The notes below the pieces were generated by a model that was not told the DNA's origin, did no database searches, and saw nothing but the letters and a program-made list of their open reading frames with translations. DNA of 64,000 bases from Cyclaneusma minus (lineage: Eukaryota > Ascomycota > Leotiomycetes > Marthamycetales > Marthamycetaceae). The position numbers and the translations under genes were made by a program. Position 1 is the first letter of the stretch, and the number at the start of each line of letters is the position of its first letter. Shown piece by piece: positions 1-10,200 of the stretch. Location: the NCBI GenBank assembly GCA_037179335.1, contig JAKZHN010000034.1, positions 124,001 through 188,000 on the forward strand, read 5' to 3'.

Positions 1-2377
1 AGTGAACAAGTTCCTCGTCAGTCAGTTCAGGAGCTCTCTTCTGCTTCACCATTTCCTCGAGTTGGGCCTGAGTTCGTTGAATGCGAAGCGCTTGGGGCTT
101 TGGTTTTGGCTTCTGAGCCATAGTCAGAACATCGCCCTCGTCATCCGTATTTGTAGGCGTAGGTAGAGCAACCGGCTGGGCAACGAAACTTGGACCTGAA
201 GGTGTCAATTTCGGAGTCTGGGGCTCATTGAATTTCTGAGCGCTGGCAAGAGATTCGCGATCAATCGGATGATCCGGAACTTGGGGATCTTTGATACTCC
301 ATCTTGCAGCGTTGAAGAGGTAGCCGTTCAAGACCACACTCAAAGCCAAGGCCATGATAATCCATTTCGACAAGACCGGGTCCTCAAGACTCTTCAACAG
401 ACTATCCACGACCCTGCCACCCATACCGTAATCTCCAGTTTCGTTCCCAGTTCGGACATCATCAGTAGTAGATGGCTTGGGTTCAGACTTGGAAGCTGCG
501 TAATGAATGGAAGGATACTCCAATTCGTACTTGATCGGCGCCAAGACCGTGACCACTGTCGATCGGTTTTGCTGGATAGCAGACTCGAAGATAGCGTCCA
601 GTCCGTTGGAAGCAACCTTGAAAGGGTCCATTGGAGGTGGGGCAATGACATTCGCAAGTTGTCCGGAAAGCTCAGAAACCGATGGAACAGCCAAGTTGTT
701 CTTTGCTCCTCGGAAAGGAATAGTGCAAAGGTTGAACAGATTAATAAGGATGAATCCGGAGACCATGAGAACCTTGAATTTGGGGATGCTGCTCTCCCGG
801 ACATTACGTCCGAACACCGGCTTTTGTCGAGTGTCGTCAATCTTTGGGTCATTGCTCTTTGCCACGCTCTCAGCAACACGCTTGCCAACTCCGTCATCAA
901 CCAACGCCCGGCGCATTTCAACATGTCGCTTGATCCTGTTGATCTCAAGCTTGATGCTCAGAATCGAGGTGTAGAAAGTGAAAAGCAAGATGCAGTCGAA
1001 GAACAAAATCCATGCGGCTAAAAAGCAGAACTGCTGAAGTCCGCCTTGAACCCCTGACGCAGCTCCAGCAACCAAGATGAGAATCTCAATGCAGTAATCT
1101 CGGACGATTTCGAATCCCTTCTCTTTGATCGCAACTTGAACGGCATATTGAATCGAGTTCGGGGAGATGCCGTTCTTCTTTGCTTGTTCTTGGTTGGCCA
1201 GATCCTGTTGCTTGCTGCGGGAGTCGAGTGCGGCAGACAAAACAGCCTTGGTCAGAACAATCGCCTTTTCGAAGCCAATGGTGACAACCAAGAACGGGAG
1301 ACCCTCCGACAGAAGTACCATGTTGACTGGAACTCCCATTCTGGTGGTCACCATCAAGCCGAAGAGGAAAGCAAAGACCGAGGAGAAAAGGACTGTCGCG
1401 AAAAGCCAGAAGTTCGAGCCCAAGCGTCGCATAGACAGGAAGAGCGAAACGAAGGTCAGATGCATGGAAAGGTAGCCCAGAACCATGATCACAATGTCCA
1501 AAGTTTCGGCATTCTTGATCAAGTCCAAGAACTCGCTCCAAGCATTGGCAGCCCAGCGGCTTATGCTGCTAGATTTCGAGCCTTGAGCCTTCGCAGCCTT
1601 CATAATCCATTTCTTTTGCTCCTCAGCCTCCGAAGTCGCGTTTTCATCCCGAGATACGCTGTCGTTTGGAATTTCCTGGATCATAGAGAGAAACTCGGCG
1701 GCCTGGTCGTAAGGAGCGGAGAATGCCAAGGCACTGTCTTGCGAAAGCGGTGCCAAAGCATTGGAGGTCGACGGAAGAGACTTCACCGAGAGATTCTGAG
1801 GAAGTTGAACGGTATGCGCCAGAGGAGCGGACTGGGGCGAGTTGATAGATAGAGAATCGGGGAACACAAGAGTCAACAAAGCAAGATGATCCTCGTCGCC
1901 CTGAATGAAACTTGCGCCGTCTGCCTGCTGCCATTTCCAACCAGTCTGTTGTCCAAGTCTCAAGTGGCGACTGCCCTCAGCCAAAGATTTCCATTCTGCC
2001 TTGCTGCCCGTAGCTTGACTTGACTCAAACAGAGTCCTGTCCAGCAAACCAATGTAGCTAAAACTCGCCAGAAAGGCGATGATGGCGACGGTATGGATGG
2101 GACTGTTGCAAGACAGAATCGATAGCTTCTGCACCAGGGGTGTTATCTTTCGGTTGAGCCAGCTCGGGTTGGTATTCGCGGTAGCAGGTTGCGGGCCGCG
2201 AAACCTGGCCGGGAGGAAGGAGGATCCAAGCATGTTGGAAAAGGACGAGGTCTCGGGGTTTATTGACGATGCATCAGCGATGGAATCGGGTGTTTTATAT
2301 GGAGCCTGATGCATTTCGGTCAGTGTGTTGTTTTGCGTTTGTGGTGCTGTCGAGGCAGTGCTTTTAAGAGGTTCCAT
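1..2377 (-). CDS. hmg1: HMG-CoA reductase, N-terminal part (cut by window edge)
   Basis: Reduces HMG-CoA to mevalonate, the committed step of sterol and isoprenoid synthesis, in the ER membrane. Reading on the minus strand from the ATG at 2375-2377 gives 792 uninterrupted codons to the left edge, with no intron. The first 90 residues are polar; a membrane segment around residues 95-112 (HTVAIIAFLASFSYIGLL) matches the fungal family. Residues about 285-450 form the sterol-sensing domain, including LPFLVVTIGFEKAI and several membrane spans. The linker near residues 780-792 ends in ELTDEELV, which in fungal HMGRs leads directly into the soluble catalytic domain; that domain lies outside the window. 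No frameshift is seen. The gene is divergent from the nicotinamidase at 3536. The sterol-sensing domain implies sterol-regulated turnover, which is family knowledge and not shown here. Identification is firm. Confidence 0.93.
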   Translation of the reverse strand, partial: MEPLKSTASTAPQTQNNTLTEMHQAPYKTPDSIADASSINPETSSFSNMLGSSFLPARFRGPQPATANTNPSWLNRKITPLVQKLSILSCNSPIHTVAIIAFLASFSYIGLLDRTLFESSQATGSKAEWKSLAEGSRHLRLGQQTGWKWQQADGASFIQGDEDHLALLTLVFPDSLSINSPQSAPLAHTVQLPQNLSVKSLPSTSNALAPLSQDSALAFSAPYDQAAEFLSMIQEIPNDSVSRDENATSEAEEQKKWIMKAAKAQGSKSSSISRWAANAWSEFLDLIKNAETLDIVIMVLGYLSMHLTFVSLFLSMRRLGSNFWLFATVLFSSVFAFLFGLMVTTRMGVPVNMVLLSEGLPFLVVTIGFEKAIVLTKAVLSAALDSRSKQQDLANQEQAKKNGISPNSIQYAVQVAIKEKGFEIVRDYCIEILILVAGAASGVQGGLQQFCFLAAWILFFDCILLFTFYTSILSIKLEINRIKRHVEMRRALVDDGVGKRVAESVAKSNDPKIDDTRQKPVFGRNVRESSIPKFKVLMVSGFILINLFNLCTIPFRGAKNNLAVPSVSELSGQLANVIAPPPMDPFKVASNGLDAIFESAIQQNRSTVVTVLAPIKYELEYPSIHYAASKSEPKPSTTDDVRTGNETGDYGMGGRVVDSLLKSLEDPVLSKWIIMALALSVVLNGYLFNAARWSIKDPQVPDHPIDRESLASAQKFNEPQTPKLTPSGPSFVAQPVALPTPTNTDDEGDVLTMAQKPKPKPQALRIQRTQAQLEEMVKQKRAPELTDEELVH

Positions 2378-3535
2378 GACTGCTCTTTACTAAGGTGTAT
2401 CCACCCGAGGCGCTTTTAGGAGCAATTGGGATGTCACTCGGAGCTGGGGAGTAATCGAGGTGCAGGAGTTCGGTAGGCAGCGATTGGAGCCTTGTAGACT
2501 TACGGCGAATGAAGATGATGGGTGGGGGTTCGAGGTGGTTGAAGGGTGTCCAGCCGTGGTTGCGCCCTTGGACTCGTAAGCAAACTTGGCGGCACAGCGA
2601 GTCTCGTGCTTCACTTGGGTTAACAGCGACAGCTCGAGACGCCCTGTTCGGTACGAGAGGATGAGGATTTAGGTGGGAGAGGCGGCCGTGTTGCGAGAAA
2701 GAGCGGAGGGCCGGCTCCTTTTCTGGTGGACCGGGGGGGTTCAATCCAATGGCTGCTTCCCTAAATTTTTCCTCGCTTGAGTGGTGGCAGCTGCCGCGGT
2801 TGCGGCTGCTAAGTCAGTCGCCCCAGGCGCAGAGGCGAGTCCGAGCTTTTGATATTAAAGCCGCGACACCAGAGATAAAGAAAGCAAACAATGCTCTCGT
2901 GACGACACCTGCTTCATATTGTTCGATGTTTCTCAAATATTATCGCGTCTCCTCTAGACCAGCCTATTTCATTGAACTTGAACTTTGGATTCCTTGATTT
3001 GGTCGTTCAAAAGCAAATTGTACATCCCACGAAGGTGCAAAAGCTATGTACGCCACAACGCCGTGCTGGGCGCAAGTTGACCCTTGCTTCTCCCGAGCTA
3101 TCGCGCCAGCCTACCGATGTCCAGCCGCACAGTCTGGGGCATCCCCGAGCACCCCCAAACTCTGGTACACCGGCCGTTGATGACACTTGAGCCTAAAGCA
3201 CCAAACTCAATTACCAAAGAGCTGTACGACATCTACGACGTAATTTGTCTCGAATATCATGTGGATTCATCTATTTCAACCTTGTCGGTCAGGATCTGCG
3301 TCGAAGTCGGTCAACGACCCCAACGTCAGATAAAGATTCTTGTTGAATTGACTTTCTTCTTATCGGCTAATCGTTATCATACGATGGAGGGGCAACTCTC
3401 GAGACTCCCGCTCGGCCGCTTTATCAAACTTCACTTCCTCAACATAGGCATCATCATGATCACCATTTAATCAGAGATAATATTTCAAAGGCCTTCGTTC
3501 ACGAATCGCCAGTCTACACCATCAGCTGATCAGCC
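2378..3535. other. Divergent intergenic region, HMGR / nicotinamidase
   Basis: About 1.16 kb shared by two divergently transcribed genes and so expected to hold both promoters. I see no convincing coding frame, repeat or recognised regulatory motif. Confidence 0.5.
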
Positions 3536-4616
3536 ATGGCAAACGACAAGCCTTTCGTTCCAGCCTTAATCATCGTAGACGTGCAAAACGACTTCTGTCC
3601 TCCAGTAAGTTCAGATCTCTATGTATAGTTGAATATTCCGAGCTTCCGCTACCAATCCGTGCTTTCCGACACTTTCTTTTCAACATCACGCCCTGTCTTC
3701 ACCAGTCACCTTTCTCCTTCGATATCTCCACGCCACACCCACATATCTCCCAACACACACTCCCAATCCCCCACTCCCTCCCAAATCCCCAATCCCACAC
3801 CCCAAGCCTCACTAACACCCACCACAGTCCGGCTCCCTCGCCGTCCCAAACGGAACCGCCATCCTCCCCACCATCACCCACCTCCTCACCCTCCCCTTCC
3901 CCCTCAAAATCGCCACCAAAGACTGGCATCCCCCAAACCACATCTCCTTCGCCAGCAACCACCCCTCCGCCACGCCCTTCACTTCAACCACAAAAATCAC
4001 ACACCCAACCGACCACTCCAAGTCATACGAGACAAAGCTCTGGCCCGTCCATTGCGTACAAAACACTTCCGGCGCCGAGATCCACCCAGCGCTCACTCCT
4101 TATTTACCACTTTCCGCCCAGCCGTCCGGGCAATTTCTTTCCAACGACGACGACGCTCCCAAAAACACCAACAACTTCCCCGCCAACGAAAATGAACACG
4201 GCGGAGTCAAGGATGGAGTTAACGACGGAGTCGACGGCACAGGGCAGCAAATCAAGAATCAGAATCGCATAACGCACATAATCCACAAAGGCCAAAACCC
4301 CTCCATTGAAATGTATTCCGCGCTTTACGATCCATTTCGCATCGAAGATAGCGGTATTGTAGCGCTGCTCAAGGAAGCGAATGTGACGGATGTGTATGTG
4401 GTGGGGCTGGCGACGGATTATTGCGTCAAGGCGACGGCGGAGGATTGTGCAAAGGAGGGGTACAGGACGTGGGTTGTGGAGGAGGGTGTTAGGGGTGTGG
4501 ACGAGCAGGGGGTACCTAGGTGTAAGAAGGAGATGGAAGGGAAGGGTATGCGGTTTGTGGGGGTTGGTGATGAGGATGTTGCGAGGGTGAAGAACTTTGT
4601 CAGCGAAGAGAAATAG
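3536..4616 (+). CDS. PNC1: Nicotinamidase (isochorismatase-fold hydrolase)
   Basis: Hydrolyses nicotinamide to nicotinate in NAD salvage. Exons 3536-3604 and 3828-4616; the 223-nt intron begins gtaagt and ends cacag, joining in phase 0 to give 285 aa. Visible family residues are the catalytic triad Asp15 (VDVQNDF), Lys177 (IHKGQNP) and Cys222 (ATDYCVKATA), and metal ligands Asp55 and His57 (KDWHP) and His98 (WPVHC). Length exceeds the usual roughly 210-240 aa because an Asn/Asp/Gly-rich insert (about residues 128-170) sits just before the strand carrying Lys177. The insert is in frame, but I cannot exclude an unrecognised second intron. The first exon carries only the first 23 residues, so an intronless prediction would miss the catalytic Asp. 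Confidence 0.9.
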
Positions 4617-4909
4617 GGGGTAGGGGTAGCAAGCTCACCTCACATACGAAGTTCTCCAAGCATACATGTGTCCTGCGAGCGCAACATCGATTCTATTTCC
4701 AATCCCAAAGCCGCGTAAGGTCAAATGCCGCAAGGCAGCATATATCCAAATCCCCTTTTCGCTGCCTCTCAAATTCCCAATCTTCTCTTCTTAAAGCCCC
4801 CTTCTCGCCAAAATTTCCTCACCCGCGCAGCCTCGCTCTCCAAAGCCGCGCAGCCGCCCCAGCCTTGCCATATACAGAATCCCCAAGCATCCTCTCATAA
4901 GCGGTTAAG

Positions 4910-5003
4910 GAGCTCTTTAGCGTAATGGTTTACATGCACTTCGGTGTATTGTATGCTTTGCCTTAAGAGTGAAGTTGCCCAGGTTCGATTCCGCTGTCCT
5001 GGG
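4910..5003 (+). other. tRNA-like element with A and B boxes (pseudo-tRNA or SINE head?)
   Basis: An A-box-like TAGCGTAATGG at 4918-4928 and a B-box-like GGTTCGATTCC at 4982-4992 lie in tRNA order. A D-arm (GCGT/ATGC, 4920-4937) and a 5-bp anticodon-type stem (ACTTC 4938-4942 / GAAGT 4971-4975) can be drawn, enclosing 28 nt, which would need an intron of about 21 nt. The acceptor stem does not pair and only two bp of the T-stem form, so this is unlikely to be a working tRNA. A T24 run lies 85 nt downstream. Could be a decayed tRNA or the promoter-bearing head of a SINE. Confidence 0.35.
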
Positions 5004-5087
5004 AATAAAGAAAAGAAAATATATGTCGCATAATTTCCCTAAGACGGGGTTTACATGGGGCGCCTGTACCATTTTTTGCTCGTGGTG

Positions 5088-5111
5088 TTTTTTTTTTTTT
5101 TTTTTTTTTTT
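5088..5111. repeat. T24 homopolymer
   Basis: Uninterrupted run of 24 T downstream of the tRNA-like element; it might be the tail of a retroposed element or simple slippage. Confidence 0.9.
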
Positions 5112-5584
5112 GTGGAAGGCTTTTTGAGGTATTTGCAATCGCAGGTTTGTTGATATCTGGAGGTTGGTCACTTGGTTTTGGTGTTGAGGTTCTGTAAAAG
5201 TGTTTGTAGACCACAGAATTTCGCACTTTCCATTATGCAGCAGATGATGCCCAAGGCTATGTGGTATCTAATGTGACAAAAAATATCCAAAATCCTTTCC
5301 CACCGTGTGTAAACAAGCGCCAGTACCTCCCCGAAGGCAGCATGAAAAGCCTCCAATGCTGCGGGAAATATGTACTGCATTGCTTTTGATAAACACCGCC
5401 CATTTGCCTGAGAAAATGCCGATGTAGTGAAAGCTGGTCCAGTCGTGTGATACGATCCATCCATCCAAATCCATCACACTTCTTCCTTTCATCCAATATT
5501 AGCAGAGAATCGAAAGAAACCTCGACATGAATGCTTCTCTCCCTCCCTACCACCCACCCCTACCATTCGGCACCAAGCACCACC

Positions 5585-7296
5585 TTATCGCCTAAAATGC
5601 CTAAATTCCAGCGTCCTCAACGCCACAAAACTAACCGCCGAAAACGCGAAGGCAAGTTCGAAACCAACATCGCCACCGAATGGCGCCTCACCACACAACT
5701 TCCCAATGGGCCCCACAAACCACGTCTGACTCATCCCAAGCACAGCGCCCATGACACCAAACCCAAATGCCGCAATAGCAGCTAGTCCCGGCGGCAACGC
5801 ATCTTTATCCAAATAGTTCGCCGGCTCGTAGCCGCCAAATCCGCGCTTGAAGAAAATGTGTTCCGAAAGACTTATGCCTTCGTAAATCGCGAGCCAGTAA
5901 GCGATTAACAACATGAAGTTTTCTAATACGGATTCGAAGTGCGAGTAGCCGGGGATGGCGATGGCTATGTAGACGAGAGTGGCGAGGAAGGTCCAGATGA
6001 AGCGTGGTACGAGTTGTGATTTGCGGGCGAGGATTTGGAGGGAGAGGGAGACGGAGTAGATGTTGGGACAATTGTTGGCGATAATCGACAGGGCGAGGAT
6101 GACGAGGCAGAATTGGCCGAATTTGCCTAGGCTGGGAACTAGCACGGTGGCGAGGAGACCGCCGATGCCAGAATCGTTGTAAGCGGTTTCGAAATCGTTG
6201 CCTGGCGCTGCAGCAGTCATGATGGCAGCCCCCAGCATTTCCGTAAAAATAAGCGGAAAGAACAGTCCACCAAAAGTCCACAAGAAAACTGAACGACGAC
6301 TGCGAGAAACGGGCTGGTAGACGGTGTAGTCGGCAGCATAGGAAGTCCAGCCGGTGGCGAAGCCGAAGACGGAAGCGGAAAAGGAGAGGATGGAGCCGGC
6401 TTCGGATTTGCCGACGCCCATGGGGGCGTTTGTGAAGCGGCCGGAGTGGGCGAATTCGCCGAGCACGATGAGGAAGATGATGAAGCAGGGGATCCAGGAG
6501 TAGCGCTCGTAGGTGTGCACGATTTGGTAGCCGAACATGGTTACGAAGAGGGTGGCGAAGGCGATGACGAGGACGCCGGCCCAGCCTGGCATGGAGGGGT
6601 TGACGGCGTTGAAGAGTTGGGCGCCAACTATGGTGTTGACGGAGGACCAGCCGATGCAGGCGAGGATGTTGAAGACGGCAACTGCTCCTTGGTTAGAAAG
6701 CCTTTTTGACGATAAATTTGTTGTTCATTTTCTGGTTTCGAGACTTACTGATCTTAACGCCATACCAGCCGAAGTAGAATCTCGATAGTACCATCTGTCT
6801 CAGTCCGAATTTGGGTCCAAACGTGGAGAAGAAGCAGACTGGCAGTATTCCCAGAATGTTGATGAAGAAGATGGTTAAACAAGTGTCGACGAATCCAAGG
6901 TAGAAGACAGGAGCAGCCAGAGCACCAATTGCAAATGAAGAAACAACCATGTTGGCAGAGCACCACTAAAACTCGTCAGACCTTTTCTCTCCCAATATGC
7001 CATAATGTAAATCTTGGATCATCGAATCTTACCAGAGTGGCGATTTGGCTCAGACTACCATCAGTCCTCTCGTCGTTGGGAACTCGCTCGATACCGCGGG
7101 CCTCGACACCGAACTTGCTAGCGAATCGTTGGGCTCGAGCAGAAAGACTGTTGCCCTTAATGAGCTCTCCAGAGTGAACAGCTCCATCTTCGGCAACATC
7201 ATCCGCGCTTTCTGTGCCGCTGGTGTACATGTGTTGTTTTTCCGGTGCGGTTTCGATATCGTAGGGAGTATCTTTGGACTTGCTGAAGGGGCCCAT
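5585..7296 (-). CDS. Purine-cytosine permease (NCS1 family, Fcy2-like)
   Basis: Plasma-membrane proton symporter for cytosine and purines, by family. Exons on the minus strand: 7296-7033, 6965-6749 and 6681-5585, with two 67-nt introns (gtaaga/tttag and gtaagt/gagcag); phases close to 525 aa, a normal length. The cytosolic N-terminus contains the family signature GVEARGIERVPNDERTD, followed by SQIATL-WCSANMVVSSFAIGA across intron 1, then about 12 hydrophobic segments. Conserved stretches include FSTFGPKFGLRQM, NTIVGAQLFNAV and TGWTSYAADYTVY. An in-frame ATG at 7377-7375 would add 27 residues; I chose 7296 because it begins the polar N-tail usual for the family. Substrate range cannot be read from sequence. 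Confidence 0.9.
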
Positions 7297-10200
7297 GTTG
7301 GGCAACGTTCCTCTGATATATCGGATTTCGTAAAAATCGGTCCTTGGAATGGAGAAGTGGACAAACACTGGAATCACTTCGCTATGTTCTCCGGTAGATG
7401 GTCAAGCCGACTTGGAAAGCGTGGTAGAAAGCTATGAGCCGAGGAGATGTCAAATCTCTGTATTAACAGACGGCTTTGAATGAAGTTAGTGTTTGTTGAT
7501 TGCTTCGATGATCATGGCTTGGAACTGTGAGCATGGCATAGAGAATCAGCAAGCGGGAAAGTCTGAGGGCACACGAGTTAATAAGTAGGTAGTGCTAGGG
7601 TTGGCAGCAGAAGTGGATATATGGAGGGGCAGGGGTGCGGTATGCGGGCTTGCTGTGTCCGGGCACTCTGCTTGGCTTGGCTGCCATGCACAGCTGGACA
7701 TAGTAACACACCTTGGGGCTTGGATGCGGCCCACGCCGAACGGCAAGCAGTTGATCTTCTCAGATAGGCAATAGACAGGGTCCGTCTCGAAGTGGACAGC
7801 TTCCGGCTGTGGGTGGGAGCGGGAGGATGGGGGAAACTGGGGATGATTGTGGCTTGGGGTTCCAGCAAACTGTACCTACATGCACATGTGTATCTCCCAT
7901 GGTTCTGTGCTGAGCCTTGCGGGGGACCAGCAGGCTAGTTGGACCCGGACTATTCTTACCCATGCATATTGATTTCATGATACAACGTGGAAACACTGGA
8001 AAGATTGGTAACCGAGAGAAACGGCTAAACTTACCGTACCATTTGCAACTGTTATCTGCCAGGTCCTGGATATCTGGGACCCGGCGGACGACACTCTGCT
8101 ACAGGCAAGCTTCCAGACATCCAAGGATTCGCATCTGTTGCACTGACGCCGGCCCTTGACTTCCACATTGAGCAGCGCCCAGGCTCTTGGAAGCGTTCTG
8201 GAAGCAATGTCTGCGTCTGACGGCTCGGCCATCCAAGAGCTGGAGATAAGGAATTGGAGGCTCCGACTCGTCAACCTTGTCCGCAACGTCCCCAGTGGCG
8301 CGACATGAGCTAGAGAACATTGAAGCCGCAAACACGATTTGAAGTCCAGTCAAGTTTCAAGCAGAGAAGGGCGCTGTACCACGAGCTTGTTGCAGTCTTG
8401 CTACATACCTGCCTGGAGTTGGGACCTGGAGCCTTGCGCAGATGAAAGGAGGATCTGACATCGACAGACACCATGCCGTCCTACTGGAGTCTGGTACCTC
8501 GCCTCTCTCCTAGCCAAAATTAGCTCTTTCAATAAGGCTGACCGTGAAGGAATGCAGCAGGCAGCTGCTGATCACTGTACCTGCGTCGCTTTGTGTTTAT
8601 CTGATGTCCCAATCTTTCGAGTTTGAAGAAGTTTCAAGTCATCGAGGTTGGAGATATGCCCCACGCGGTTGGTACTTGAGATACAAGGCAGAGGCTAAAC
8701 CCAGAGTGGTTGGTTCGGTTTGCCGCTTTTCGGTGAGCTCCGGCCTCGGGATGCTCTCTGTTGGGATGTGACCTCTTCGCATTGCCACCAACATCGCCTT
8801 GTCATCTCCAACCTCAACCTTCCACTTTCACACCAACACCTCTCGAGATACGGTACTCAGACTGAAGAAGCACCAGCACAGAAGCAGCAGCCTCTCAGCG
8901 CATGAGCAGTGACAGCCGAGATGACTGCCCCTGCATGCGGTGAGCAGACGACTTCCGCAGTCCACGTCCACTTCCATTTCTCTCCTGCTTTTCTGGACAC
9001 CATACAAAACGACTTTGTTGCACAAAGCTGCGGATGACGAGTGGCCAGTGGTCTTCAACTTGGCCATTTGACACTTGGTTGCAGTCGCACAGCAGCGGAC
9101 GCATCGACAGGCATCCTCGCCTTTTGACCGAGCCAAACTCCTCCATTGCTGGTCACGGGTCCTCAGAGGCCTTCTGTCGGGCCCGACGCTATGGTTTCTG
9201 ACCTGACCGACTGCAACGTCATGGGAATCCATCTCCTTATTTGTTGCTTCCAAACGACGGCGACACCTTGGACGAAAAAAGGCCACATCCTTCAAAGCTG
9301 AGGGCAGGCGGTGCAACTGTGAACTTGAGCCTCCAGCTGTGGTCTGCCTAAGCAGGTTGCTTCGCGAATCGCGACGCCTTCAGATGGGAAAGCTGGTGGC
9401 GTCAATTTCGCAATCAATATTGCCAAATTGTCCTTAGCGACTATGTCGCCGGCGCAATCACTTTGCACCTTGACCATCATGACGACGACTTCTTCAACGG
9501 CTGTTATCTTCAGAAATCCCTGAAAATAACATGACCTTGGCGCCCGCAACTCCTCGTTCTCCTCGTGCTTGACTTCGCCGATCCTGCCCAAGTTATTCGG
9601 ACTTGGTTTCCCCATCCGGCTCAGCCACAGCTTCGTTCAATCGAGTGGCGGTCTTTTTCTCAGCGTTACGGAGTATCGTGCATTATTCTGTCCCTGCCCT
9701 CATGCTTTCCTCTCGCCCTGCTTCTTCTATACTTCTTCTTCAACCTCCTGCTGCAATTTGCCAGGCCCGCTTCGGGAGCCCGCATGGCCTGACAAAGCCT
9801 CAAGGTGACGCTTCACTACAGCCGTTATTGATCCAAGTCAGTACAACGGCGTACCTATCAACCCCGCAGGCTATATAGGCTGGGAATAAGTTCCTCATTA
9901 GACGAGATTCACGATGGCGCAGCATGGTATCGAGAGCAGTCACATTCGACAAGTCCTATCTTCCCGATCTACGTGCGACTTGCCCTCGCCACGTTTCCAT
10001 TCCCCAGGCAAAAAGGGGATTCACGACGAGGAATTATACGAGGGAGGCCGGCTTACGGTATCACGGCCACAGTGCCGCCAACCTACTGCCGCTGGTTCAA
10101 CGAGCTGTATGGCGCTAAATCGGGGGGCTTTGAGCTCGCTAATCTGAGGTAACTATTTGTGACCAGCTTTCAGCCTTCAGCCAGCTCTTTATGTTACTCA

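Larger units (their letters stand above)
4617..5584. other. Intergenic region between convergent genes
   Basis: Nearly 1 kb between the nicotinamidase and the permease, whose 3' ends face each other. It holds the tRNA-like A/B-box element and a T24 run listed separately; otherwise nothing recognisable. Confidence 0.5.

Noticed and set aside
394..1852. Several 150-250 codon frames on both strands over HMG-CoA reductase
   Set aside because: All are other-frame shadows of the continuous reductase frame on the minus strand.
8828..9316. 162-codon minus-strand frame in the gene-poor region
   Set aside because: Composition looks random, no motifs, no splice partners, no family resemblance.
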